A stretch of DNA of 64,000 bases from Chlorobium sp. (GTDB lineage: Bacteria; Bacteroidota; Chlorobiia; Chlorobiales; Chlorobiaceae). Under the pieces are notes generated by a model that saw only the letters and a list, made by a program, of their open reading frames with translations, was not told where the DNA came from and did not search any database. Of this stretch, positions 1-7,735 are shown piece by piece; within the stretch, counting starts at the first letter, position 1, and each line of letters begins with the position of its first letter. The stretch covers positions 62,001-126,000 of the forward strand of contig JANQHB010000032.1 of assembly GCA_028277225.1 (NCBI GenBank), written 5' to 3'. A program made the translations under genes and the position numbers.

Positions 1-643
1 CACGGGGATTGAGTTTTACAGAAGGTTTTGATGAATAGTTTCCGGGAGTGACACCGGCATCCTTCATGAGTGCCTGGTAATATCCTTTCGAAGTGATTTC
101 TGTTGAGTTTCCACAGGCCTGCCTGATCCGGACGGCAGCGGATTCGAAAAATCGATCATAACCTCTTACAGGATAAAGCGTAAGGAAGATGCTGCCGTCG
201 TTCTGATGATTGTTGGACAGACGACGGAATTCAACTGTGGCGACGGTTTTTCGGTTGTCATCCAGAAGCCTCCAGTTCTGCAACAGAGTTTCGACAGAAC
301 CGAACTGCATGAACGCACGCAGTTTTGCAAGGCGGCCAAGCTTTGCTGAAATCTCTTTATTGTCGATGGAATCGGGAAAGAAACTGCGGGGAACTCTTCT
401 GAAAGGAGCGGAACAGATGGCGTAATGGCCTTTAAAGTCATAGACAACAAGTTTTTTTCCGTTCAGAATAACCTGATTGTTAGCTTTCCAGGTTTTCCAG
501 TCAAAGGTGTCGTAGAAGTGGAGCGTTTCCTTGATTTTCTGTTCCGGTTTGAAGAGGAACATGTCATTACCGGCAAAGAGCTGGGAAAGGTTTTCTGAAG
601 TCTCCGGCAGCCTGAAAAAGAGGGGAGACGGAATTGCTCGCAT
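1..643 (-). CDS. CHAD-type domain protein, 3' end outside window
   Basis: An open minus-strand frame runs from an ATG at 643 to the window edge and is cut there. It reads MRAIPSPLFFRLPETSENLS at the start. It then has a segment with HFYDTFDWKTW, followed by DFKGHYAICS, and later LRAFMQFGSVETLLQNWRLL. The YDTFDW stretch followed by a short beta-rich region is typical of the region preceding CHAD helical domains, which are His-rich and linked to polyphosphate. The catalytic or phosphate-binding His helices would lie beyond the window. The frame stays open for about 50 codons upstream of the ATG without ATG, GTG or TTG, so 643 is the best start, although no Shine-Dalgarno is visible. A ppk gene lies at 16829, which fits a polyphosphate link but is not proof. 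Confidence 0.5.
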   Translation of the reverse strand, partial: MRAIPSPLFFRLPETSENLSQLFAGNDMFLFKPEQKIKETLHFYDTFDWKTWKANNQVILNGKKLVVYDFKGHYAICSAPFRRVPRSFFPDSIDNKEISAKLGRLAKLRAFMQFGSVETLLQNWRLLDDNRKTVATVEFRRLSNNHQNDGSIFLTLYPVRGYDRFFESAAVRIRQACGNSTEITSKGYYQALMKDAGVTPGNYSSKPSVKLNPR

Positions 644-907
644 GGAAATGAAAATGAATGTTGCGTTTACCGGTTTTCGATAGATAAGAATATAATGATT
701 ACTGATATCTTTCTTCTGATCACCCCTGTTCTTTTCAATGGTTTCCCGAACCGGAAGGTATTGATGGCAAACTGTTTTATAATAGACATGGATTGATTAT
801 GTTAAGCCACTGTACAGGCCGCAAGAGCCGGGTTTTCAGGGGTTTTTCAGGCTTTCGATTCTGATCATTCGGCGCATCCTATTTATAATGGTAGCTGAGA
901 CAGTGTC

Positions 908-1918
908 ATGAAACACATATTCATTGTATTTGCCTTCTTTTATATTTTTCTCACCGGATGTTCATCACAAGCTCCATCTGACGGCTCGTCGGAAGCAATG
1001 ACTGTCGGTATGGTTTTCAACGTCGGCGGGAGAGGGGATAAATCCTTCAACGATGCGGCCTACAATGGTCTTGAGATGGCGCGGGATTCTCTGGGTGTGA
1101 ACATCGTCTATATCGAGCCTACGGGCGAGGGGGCGGATCGTGAAGCTGCATTGCGTCAGCTTGCCGTTGATCCGGACATAGGGCTGGTTCTCGGTATAGG
1201 TCTCCTCTTCAGTGAAGATATAACCGAAATGGCAGAGGAGTTTCCTGATAAGTCGTTTGCGTGTATCGATTATCTGGCCCGTCCGGGAGAAAAAATACCT
1301 GCCAACCTTTCAGGGATAGCTTTCGAGGATAAAAAGGGCTCGTTTCTGGCCGGAGCGATAGCGGGTCTTGTAACAAAAACCAATACCATCGGATTTATCG
1401 GCGGGATGGAGTCGAACCTTATCAAACGTTTTCAGGATGGATATATTGCCGGCGCGAAACATGTGAATCCCGATATAACCGTCATTTCAGGATACATCGG
1501 TATGACTGGAAGCGCATTTACCAATCCTTCAAAAGGGAAAGAACTCGCCCTCGGCCAATATGCGAGGGGGGCCGATATCATCTATCAGGCAGCCGGGCTC
1601 AGTGGCGTCGGTGTCGTGGAGGCTGCAAGAGAAGCTGATAAACTGGTTATAGGTACAGATCGCAACCAGGAAGACCTCGCTCCGGGTCATGTACTGACAA
1701 GTATACTGAAGGCCGTCGACCGGGCAGTTTTTACCACAGTGAAACAGGTCAGGGACGGAACGTTTACTGGCGGGAGTCTCAACATGCTTGGACTGGACGG
1801 CCGATATACCGATTATGTCTACAATTCCAACAATGCAATCCTGATCACAGAGCAGATGCATGAGAGGGTTGAAAAAATCCGCAAACAGATCATCAGCGGC
1901 GATATCGTTGTGGAGTAG
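908..1918 (+). CDS. BMP/PnrA-family substrate-binding lipoprotein
   Basis: This 336-residue lipoprotein has a short hydrophobic leader and a lipobox LTGC ending at Cys18. Residues 33-49 (VGMVFNVGGRGDKSFND) are the family signature of the basic membrane protein (BMP/Med/PnrA) group. Those proteins are periplasmic ligand binders that usually deliver purine nucleosides to ABC importers. The length matches the family. No ATPase or permease gene follows, so the partner transporter must be elsewhere or the protein works alone. It is the first gene of a plus-strand run reaching 6222, followed closely by another lipoprotein. The ligand cannot be read from the sequence. Confidence 0.88.
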   Translation: MKHIFIVFAFFYIFLTGCSSQAPSDGSSEAMTVGMVFNVGGRGDKSFNDAAYNGLEMARDSLGVNIVYIEPTGEGADREAALRQLAVDPDIGLVLGIGLLFSEDITEMAEEFPDKSFACIDYLARPGEKIPANLSGIAFEDKKGSFLAGAIAGLVTKTNTIGFIGGMESNLIKRFQDGYIAGAKHVNPDITVISGYIGMTGSAFTNPSKGKELALGQYARGADIIYQAAGLSGVGVVEAAREADKLVIGTDRNQEDLAPGHVLTSILKAVDRAVFTTVKQVRDGTFTGGSLNMLGLDGRYTDYVYNSNNAILITEQMHERVEKIRKQIISGDIVVE

Positions 1919-2002
1919 ATGCAAGGGATAAAGTATTTCTTTCAATCGCATCAGGTTCTCCGGAACATGATGAGGCAATATCAATACAAAAAGGAGAAAA
2001 AA

Positions 2003-2476
2003 ATGAATCAGACGATGACGTTTTTAAGGCAGATGAGCGTTTTCTTGCTCCTGATCGGAATTACTGCCTGTACAGGTGTTGACAGTAATGCGCTTAAAGA
2101 AGATGTCGAGAAGATGCTTACTGAACTGAGCGATGAGATTGCAGCTGTCAAATCAGTGAAAACGGATCGGCAGGGTGAGCTTGACGGCTTGAAAAAAGAT
2201 CTCAAATGGGAGTATACCGAGGAACTCGAAAAGATCGTCAGTCAATATGACAATGAAATGGCAACGCTGAAAAATCATGCGGCTGAACTCAATGAGATGT
2301 ACGACAGTGTTGCCGGGATACAGGAAAAGCTTGGCAAGAGCGCCCCTCTTGAATTCAGTCATAAGCTCATGGAAGAAATGCTGGAGCTGAAACATGAAAG
2401 ACTGGAAGAGCTTGTTGCAGAGATCGAAGCTGTTGAGGAACGTCTCATAGAGCTTTCTGACAAGGCGGCCAATTAA
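2003..2476 (+). CDS. small coiled-coil lipoprotein
   Basis: I chose the ATG at 2003 because AAGGAG sits at 1991-1996. An in-frame ATG at 1919, directly after the previous stop, would give an unlikely 28-residue extension ahead of the signal peptide. The protein has 157 residues: a hydrophobic leader, lipobox ITAC ending at Cys23, then an almost uninterrupted charged heptad pattern rich in Glu, Lys and Leu to the end, so a long coiled coil is expected. It would be anchored in the periplasmic leaflet of the inner membrane or in the outer membrane. I recognise no named family. Its position 84 nt after the BMP lipoprotein stop suggests co-transcription. Confidence 0.75.
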   Translation: MNQTMTFLRQMSVFLLLIGITACTGVDSNALKEDVEKMLTELSDEIAAVKSVKTDRQGELDGLKKDLKWEYTEELEKIVSQYDNEMATLKNHAAELNEMYDSVAGIQEKLGKSAPLEFSHKLMEEMLELKHERLEELVAEIEAVEERLIELSDKAAN

Positions 2477-2501
2477 TTAATCAATAGACATAAGGAAGCA
2501 G

Positions 2502-3503
2502 GTGCCTGAAAAAGTCCTCGTTACCGGAGCCACAGGTTTTATTGGGTCCCGCCTTGTACGATCGTTACTGCATGGCGGCTCTGAAGTATATGCCCTTGTT
2601 CGCAATCGTTCGAAACTGGGGCTTTTTTCCGACATTATCGACAGTATACATGTTCTGGAAGGTGATATCACCAGACCGGAAACGCTCGCAGCGGCATTCA
2701 GCGGTATCGATCGGGTCTACCATTCCGCCGGTTATACCTATATGGGCGGATCAAGCAATAAAAGAGGCAGACTCCAGGCCATCAATGTTGATGGAACCCG
2801 TAATGTTATGCAGGCCTGTCTTGATTGTGGCGTGAAGCGTGCAGTTCATGTGAGTTCGATAACCGCTGTCGGTATATCGAAAAAAGACGGCAAACCATGC
2901 GACGAGTCCTGTCGATGGAATTTTGACGATATAGAACTCTATTATGCTGAAACCAAGCGCCAGTCTGAAGAAGAGGTGAAGCTGGCTATCAGGAATGGTC
3001 TCGATTGTGTCATTGTCAATCCTGCATTTGTCTTTGGTGCAGGCGATGTCAATTTTAACGCAGGAAGGCTTATAAAGGACGTTTATCACAAGAAGGTGCC
3101 GTTCTATCCGCTTGGCGGTGTATGTGTGGTCGATGTGGAAATTGTTGTTGAGGGTATCATAAAGGCCATGGAGAAAGGCAGGACAGGAGAACGATATATT
3201 CTCGGCGGCGAAAATCTTACTTTCAGAGAGCTTGGAAATACCATATCCGGTGTAACGGGAGTGAGGCGATTCGCGCTTCCTCTGTCCTATCCGGTTGCCG
3301 AGAAACTCTATAGGCTGATATCGTTACTGCATGCAAACAATCGCTTTTCAAAGCTTTTCAACCCCACTATGTTCAGAGTCGCTTCAGAGTTTTTATATTT
3401 TACATCAGAGAAAGCTGTTCGGGAACTTGGCCTGCGGTTCGAACCGATAGAACATAGTGTCCGGCGTGCTTTCGAGTGGTATAAAAAGGAGGGATTGCTC
3501 TGA
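2502..3503 (+). CDS. extended SDR NAD(P)-dependent epimerase/reductase
   Basis: The 333-residue protein begins at a GTG with AAGGA ten bases upstream. The Rossmann signature GATGFIG is at residues 9-15. A YAETK motif supplies the Tyr and Lys of the extended short-chain dehydrogenase active site, near residue 148. The overall pattern resembles dihydroflavonol-reductase-like and hopanoid-associated sugar epimerases that act on nucleotide sugars or isoprenoid-linked substrates. It is adjacent to two lipoprotein genes and a signalling gene, which does not define a substrate. Confidence 0.8.
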   Translation: MPEKVLVTGATGFIGSRLVRSLLHGGSEVYALVRNRSKLGLFSDIIDSIHVLEGDITRPETLAAAFSGIDRVYHSAGYTYMGGSSNKRGRLQAINVDGTRNVMQACLDCGVKRAVHVSSITAVGISKKDGKPCDESCRWNFDDIELYYAETKRQSEEEVKLAIRNGLDCVIVNPAFVFGAGDVNFNAGRLIKDVYHKKVPFYPLGGVCVVDVEIVVEGIIKAMEKGRTGERYILGGENLTFRELGNTISGVTGVRRFALPLSYPVAEKLYRLISLLHANNRFSKLFNPTMFRVASEFLYFTSEKAVRELGLRFEPIEHSVRRAFEWYKKEGLL

Positions 3504-3578
3504 ATGGTTGACTGTTGTCGATAAACCAGAGGGTTTGTCTTTGAGAACGGCAGCCTTCGCGTATCAAAATCACCGAAT

Positions 3579-5531
3579 ATGCCGTCAAACACCATTGTGG
3601 AGAGAGTTGTCGTCGATCTCCAGAAATATCCCCCGTTCGACGAACTTGCATCCGATATTCTCCAGGATCTTGCCGAGTCCGTTTCCCTGACATACCATGA
3701 AGAGGGCGAAATCATCTTTCACAAGGGAGACTCGCTCAGAGACCACGCATTTATGGTAATGAAGGGGGCAGTACGTCTTTTTGACAGTGTCGAAGACAAG
3801 GAGGTGCTTGTCGATCTTTGCGATGAGGGTGATATTTTCGGCGTAAGGGCTTTTTTTTCGACGCATGACTATGTGCTTACAGCCCAGGTTGCCGAAGAAA
3901 GCCTGCTTTTCGAACTTCCTGTCGAAAAGATCCGGAATCTGCTTGAGACCAATCCACGGTTCTCCCTTTTTTTTGCAGGGGCATTTGCGAAAAGTGTCGA
4001 AGAGATCGAACATACGCTGACCGAGGCCCTCGATCCGGGTCTCAACCGTTTTCGGGAACAGTCGTACATGACATTTCTGGAAAATGAGACTCTCGAGGTG
4101 AAACCGGTGACCAACGTGGTTACCTGCTCTCCTGATATCCTTATTCGTGAAGCGGCAAAGATCATGTCCGACAAGGGCATAGGCTCCATCCTCGTCGTTT
4201 CAGCCGAGAGACATCCATTGGGGATTGTTACCGATACCGATCTGACAAAAAAGGTCGTATCCGTTCCGGGTTCGATAAAGGAACAGCCTGTAAGTACGAT
4301 CATGAGCAGCCCTGTTTACACGATAAGCGGCGGAAAGACCATAGCCGATATGGTGATGCTCATGGTCAAGACAAAACTGCGTCATTTCTGTATCACCGAA
4401 GATGGTTCTCCTCAAAGTCCCATTACAGGGATTATCTCCGAACATGATATCATTATTTCGGAAGGCAACAATCCTGCCGTTATCATGAAAGCCGTCATGC
4501 AGGCTTCCGATCCGGATCAGCTCAAGGAGCAGCGGGACAAGGCCGAAAGCCTTCTTCAGGTCTACATCGAACAGGATGTCGCAATGCATTTTATATCGAA
4601 TATCCTTACTGAAATCAACGATGCGATCATCACCAGGGCGATAGATTTTTCGTTGCAGGAAATAGATGATGAAGGACGTCTTCAGCGTCCTGATATCAAG
4701 TTCTGCTGGCTTTCGCTTGGCAGCGAGGGGCGTAAAGAGCAGCTTTTGCACACGGATCAGGATAACGCGATCCTCTATGAAGATCCTCCGTCGGACGCTA
4801 CCGAACGGGTGCATGAGTATTTTCTCGCGCTTGGTAAAAAGGTTACAGGCATGCTTCAGCATTGTGGCTTTGTCAAGTGTCCGGCAGATATCATGGCAAG
4901 TAATCCTGTCTGGTGCCAGCCTGTATCTGTCTGGAAGCACTACTTCTCAAAATGGATTGTAACGCCCGAACCGAAAGCTGTTATGCATTCGACCATTTTT
5001 TTCGATTTCAGGCCTGTGTACGGGCATTCGGAACTCGGAACGGAACTGAAGCAGGAGATATTTTCACTGATATCGAAAAACAGGGGATTTCTTGGTTTTT
5101 TTGCAAAGAACGCTCTCCAGAATCCACCTCCCCTCGGTTTTTTTCGCAATTTTCTTGTTGAAAAGAGCAGGGACCATGCCAATGAGTTCGATATCAAGGC
5201 CAGAGCCATGATGCCTCTCTGCGATGCGGCAAGGGTGCTTGCCTATGAACTGGTGATTCCGGAATATCTGAGTACGTCTGAACGCTTCAAACGCCTTGAA
5301 AAGCTTGTTCCGGGGATGCAGGACCTGGGTACAGAGGCGTCAGCGGCATATGAATTTCTTATGCGCCTGAGAGCTGTCAACGGTCTTGCACATGGAAATT
5401 CAGGCAGGTATATCAAGCCTGAGACATTGAACAAGCTGGAACGGCAGACTCTCAGGAATGTGTTTTCCACGATTGACAAGGTGCAGAAAATGCTGAACCT
5501 GAGATTCCAGCTCGACTATATCCGTGATTAA
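3579..5531 (+). CDS. cNMP-binding/CBS/DUF294 nucleotidyltransferase-like signalling protein
   Basis: The 650-residue cytosolic protein has four parts. A cyclic-nucleotide-binding fold covers about residues 20-130. A pair of CBS domains covers about 170-300. A DUF294 nucleotidyltransferase-like domain carries GSEGRKEQLLHTDQDNA near 380-396, with the G-S and D-x-D pattern that binds metal and nucleotide. A helical DUF294 C-terminal domain covers about 500-640. GlnD-like regulators share the nucleotidyltransferase part. The stop overlaps the start of an exonuclease gene by 8 bp, an arrangement I know from many proteobacteria. The target protein is unknown, and a role in sensing adenine nucleotides through the CBS pair is inference. 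Confidence 0.85.
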   Translation: MPSNTIVERVVVDLQKYPPFDELASDILQDLAESVSLTYHEEGEIIFHKGDSLRDHAFMVMKGAVRLFDSVEDKEVLVDLCDEGDIFGVRAFFSTHDYVLTAQVAEESLLFELPVEKIRNLLETNPRFSLFFAGAFAKSVEEIEHTLTEALDPGLNRFREQSYMTFLENETLEVKPVTNVVTCSPDILIREAAKIMSDKGIGSILVVSAERHPLGIVTDTDLTKKVVSVPGSIKEQPVSTIMSSPVYTISGGKTIADMVMLMVKTKLRHFCITEDGSPQSPITGIISEHDIIISEGNNPAVIMKAVMQASDPDQLKEQRDKAESLLQVYIEQDVAMHFISNILTEINDAIITRAIDFSLQEIDDEGRLQRPDIKFCWLSLGSEGRKEQLLHTDQDNAILYEDPPSDATERVHEYFLALGKKVTGMLQHCGFVKCPADIMASNPVWCQPVSVWKHYFSKWIVTPEPKAVMHSTIFFDFRPVYGHSELGTELKQEIFSLISKNRGFLGFFAKNALQNPPPLGFFRNFLVEKSRDHANEFDIKARAMMPLCDAARVLAYELVIPEYLSTSERFKRLEKLVPGMQDLGTEASAAYEFLMRLRAVNGLAHGNSGRYIKPETLNKLERQTLRNVFSTIDKVQKMLNLRFQLDYIRD

Positions 5532-6222
5532 ATTCATTGCGCAAAAAACAGCAAAGCACCGCTGTAACCGCGGTGAGCTGCCAACTGAAATCTGTGACTA
5601 TATCAGGTGTTTCGATAGCGCACATCAGCTCAGTCGTTCTCTTGAAGAGGCGCGCTTTGTTGTCTTCGATACAGAGACCACCGGTTTCGATATATCCAAT
5701 GATGTTGTGATATCCATTGGGGCAGTCGCACTCGATGGCTTCAGGATCAGTGTGAATGATTCGTTTGAAGTGCTGATACGACGCGACAGCGTTGGTGACA
5801 GTGACGCTGTTACTACTCATGGGCTCCTTTTGAAAGATCTTCATGAAGGATCTGAAGAGGAGGATGCACTCATAAGTTTTCTTGCCTACACTGGAGACGG
5901 AGTTCTGGTTGCACAGCACGCCGATTACGATGTTGCCATGATCAACCGTATCCTTCGCAAGCGATACAAGCTGGAACTCTTCAATCAGGTTATCGATACG
6001 GCAAGCCTTGCCAAAAGGCTGGAAAAAGGACCGTACTACAATCTTGCCCACAAAAGCGGGGAATACCGGCTTGATAATCTGTTGGAAAGGTACGGTATAC
6101 GTCTCCATGATCGACATACAGCTGCCGGAGATGCCTATCTGACGGCACAGCTTTTCCAGATGCTTCTCATGAAAGCCGGAAACACCGGCATTAAGAACCT
6201 GCGTGATCTAATGTTGAAGTAA
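5524..6222 (+). CDS. DnaQ-type 3'-5' exonuclease
   Basis: This 232-residue protein starts at a GTG inside the end of the preceding gene. Exo I is DTET at residues 49-52, Exo II is in AQHADYDVAMINR, and Exo III is in HDRHTAAGDAYLTAQ, so the DEDDh metal-binding set is complete. The first 45 residues are an extra helical stretch absent from the PolIII epsilon core. Members paired with cNMP/CBS/DUF294 proteins are usually annotated as epsilon-like exonucleases, but whether they proofread or degrade small nucleic acids is not settled. Translational coupling with the upstream gene is likely. Confidence 0.88.
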   Translation: MIKFIAQKTAKHRCNRGELPTEICDYIRCFDSAHQLSRSLEEARFVVFDTETTGFDISNDVVISIGAVALDGFRISVNDSFEVLIRRDSVGDSDAVTTHGLLLKDLHEGSEEEDALISFLAYTGDGVLVAQHADYDVAMINRILRKRYKLELFNQVIDTASLAKRLEKGPYYNLAHKSGEYRLDNLLERYGIRLHDRHTAAGDAYLTAQLFQMLLMKAGNTGIKNLRDLMLK

Positions 6223-6245
6223 ACTATCTTCTTCCTATTCGCGAT

Positions 6246-7058
6246 TCACGATTCCCCTTTTCTTGCGAAAAAAATCATTCTGGGTGAATGAGAACTTTCA
6301 AACGGGTGTCCTTCGTAATCGCCATGAATGGCTGTGACGGTAAATCCTGATTTTTCAAGCAGTATTTCGATCGAGTCACGGTCGTAGAGCATGACCGATT
6401 CTTCGAAGTACATGGTTTCTTCAGGAGAGGATATGGTGATCTCCTTGATGACCCTTTGATGTTCAATTCGTCTTTTTTCAACCACCTTCAGGTCATCGAT
6501 CGCTTTTGTCGAAGAGGGGATAAGTGACTGTTCCAGGTGTACGGGATTGATCAGGTCCAGGATATACCATCCACCGGAAACAAGCGAGCGATAGATATTG
6601 CCGATAACCCGTTCGTCCTCATTTGTTGTTTCAAAATATCCAAAACTCGAAAAAAGCTGTACGACAAGGTCAAACTCGTTTTCAGCAGTCAGATCACGCA
6701 TGTCTGACAGCGAACACGAGACGGCAACATTTATATCCCTGGCCTTTTCTTTTGCACGGTCGATCAGATAGGGTGAAAGATCATTTGCTGTCGTAATGAA
6801 TCCCCGGCTCGCCAGTTCCATTGCATGCCGTCCCGCACCACATGCAATGTCGAGAGCTTTTCTCGGGCTGTTTTTTTCATGTTCCAGACCTGTTTCGCGA
6901 AGTATGCTGTCGATGCAGGTTTTTGCTTCAACTTCATCCCTGTGGCTGTATATCTTCAGGTAGAGAGGATGATCGAACCATTTCGCGAACCATTCTTCAG
7001 ATGGCATATTCTGTCGGTTTGCAGTTTCAGTCTCCCTGAGTGCTTGATGTGCAGGCAC
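6246..7058 (-). CDS. class I SAM-dependent methyltransferase
   Basis: Motif I is ALDIACGAG at residues 68-76, the SAM-binding glycine-rich loop, followed by the acidic post-I strand and a typical Rossmann methyltransferase core. The C-terminal third has a beta meander seen in small-molecule and ubiquinone/biotin-type methyltransferases. The longest frame starts at GTG 7058. An internal ATG at 7007 (MPSEEWFAKWFDH) may be the true start, since homologous folds usually begin near this sequence. The substrate is unknown. The gene is on the minus strand after the convergent exonuclease, with a short heptamer-like sequence between them. Confidence 0.82.
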   Translation of the reverse strand: MPAHQALRETETANRQNMPSEEWFAKWFDHPLYLKIYSHRDEVEAKTCIDSILRETGLEHEKNSPRKALDIACGAGRHAMELASRGFITTANDLSPYLIDRAKEKARDINVAVSCSLSDMRDLTAENEFDLVVQLFSSFGYFETTNEDERVIGNIYRSLVSGGWYILDLINPVHLEQSLIPSSTKAIDDLKVVEKRRIEHQRVIKEITISSPEETMYFEESVMLYDRDSIEILLEKSGFTVTAIHGDYEGHPFESSHSPRMIFFARKGES

Positions 7059-7146
7059 TCAACAGCAGGAAGTGAGTTGTGTTCGTGAAGTAAACGCAGA
7101 AAGCCGTGTCAAACCACGGCTTTCTGATTGAATATAACCTAAAAGC

Positions 7147-7341
7147 TCAGTTTGTCGCTTTGCTGATGAATTCGCTGAGAATTTTCTGTTCGTTTTCTCC
7201 GCTGGGGATGCGAACATTTTTTTCCATGAATTTCCAGGCTTGTGTTTTGTCGGATTTTACCGAATAAACAAGTTTGGCAACCTTGAAGTCGCTGCCTCCT
7301 TTCCTGGATGCTTTATCACCGAATGTTTGTTTCTTGGCCAT
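7147..7341 (-). CDS. 64-residue basic protein, possibly ribosome-associated
   Basis: The small protein begins MAKKQTFGDKASRKGGS and is rich in Lys and Arg with little hydrophobic core. Its middle (KLVYSVKSDKTQAWKFMEKNV) resembles the pattern of the short DUF4295 proteins of Bacteroidota, described as a ribosomal subunit protein (bL38). That likeness is my own reading by eye and could be chance. The frame has an ATG start with a weak AGG upstream, and its codon use fits the neighbouring genes. It is probably monocistronic, since 394 bp separate it from katG. Confidence 0.6.
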   Translation of the reverse strand: MAKKQTFGDKASRKGGSDFKVAKLVYSVKSDKTQAWKFMEKNVRIPSGENEQKILSEFISKATN

Positions 7342-7671
7342 AATAACCTGATGACTGTTTCTTTATTGTGCTTTCGTTCGGGTTCCCCCGTGAAAAATGG
7401 AAGACTAATGTACAAATAAATGCATCCATGAGCAAGAGTGTGGCGCTGAAAAATCAGGACGGCAAAACGGGGATGATGTGTTGTGATATCAATATGATAT
7501 CATAAGGATATCGATATGATGTTGATGTGATTGTTTTATGGTGCCTGACGGGCGGTTTGTTGTAACGGATCGGGGGTTGTGTGAGATGCAGTCCGGAAAG
7601 TTTCAGGGAGTTGATGGGATTGGTTGTGGGTTGCCGAAGGGCAGAATGCACAGTGACTGATGGAATAGTGG
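7342..7671. other. intergenic region between the 64-residue gene and katG
   Basis: I see no convincing gene here. The only open frame, 7454-7651 on the minus strand, has no family features. The region should hold the promoter of the small basic protein, and it contains the 11-bp-period GATATC array listed separately. Confidence 0.5.
7484..7527. repeat. short 11-bp-period array with three GATATC sites
   Basis: GATATC occurs at 7485, 7496 and 7507, exactly 11 bp apart. It sits inside four related 11-mers: TGATATCAATA, TGATATCATAA, GGATATCGATA and TGATGTTGATG. The middle copy contains the perfect palindrome ATGATATCAT. The spacing puts the sites on one face of the helix. The array lies about 145-185 bp upstream of the 64-residue gene and downstream of katG. 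Confidence 0.6.
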
Positions 7672-7711
7672 GCAGAGGTCCGCAGGAACGATAGATGGTG
7701 CGGGCCTCTGC
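7672..7711. terminator. inverted repeat downstream of katG
   Basis: Arms GCAGAGGTCCGCA (7672-7684) and TGCGGGCCTCTGC (7699-7711) pair over 13 bp with one G-U position and a 14-nt loop. It lies 25 bp beyond the katG stop. There is no T tract, so it may terminate weakly or protect the 3' end. Confidence 0.5.
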
Positions 7712-7735
7712 CTGCAGGGATGGACGAAATAAAGG

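Noticed and set aside
1919..2002. N-terminal extension of the coiled-coil lipoprotein
   Set aside because: The ATG at 2003 has AAGGAG upstream and gives a proper lipoprotein leader.
4200..4940. 246-residue open frame opposite the CBS/nucleotidyltransferase gene
   Set aside because: It is a shadow of a conserved multi-domain protein with no independent evidence.
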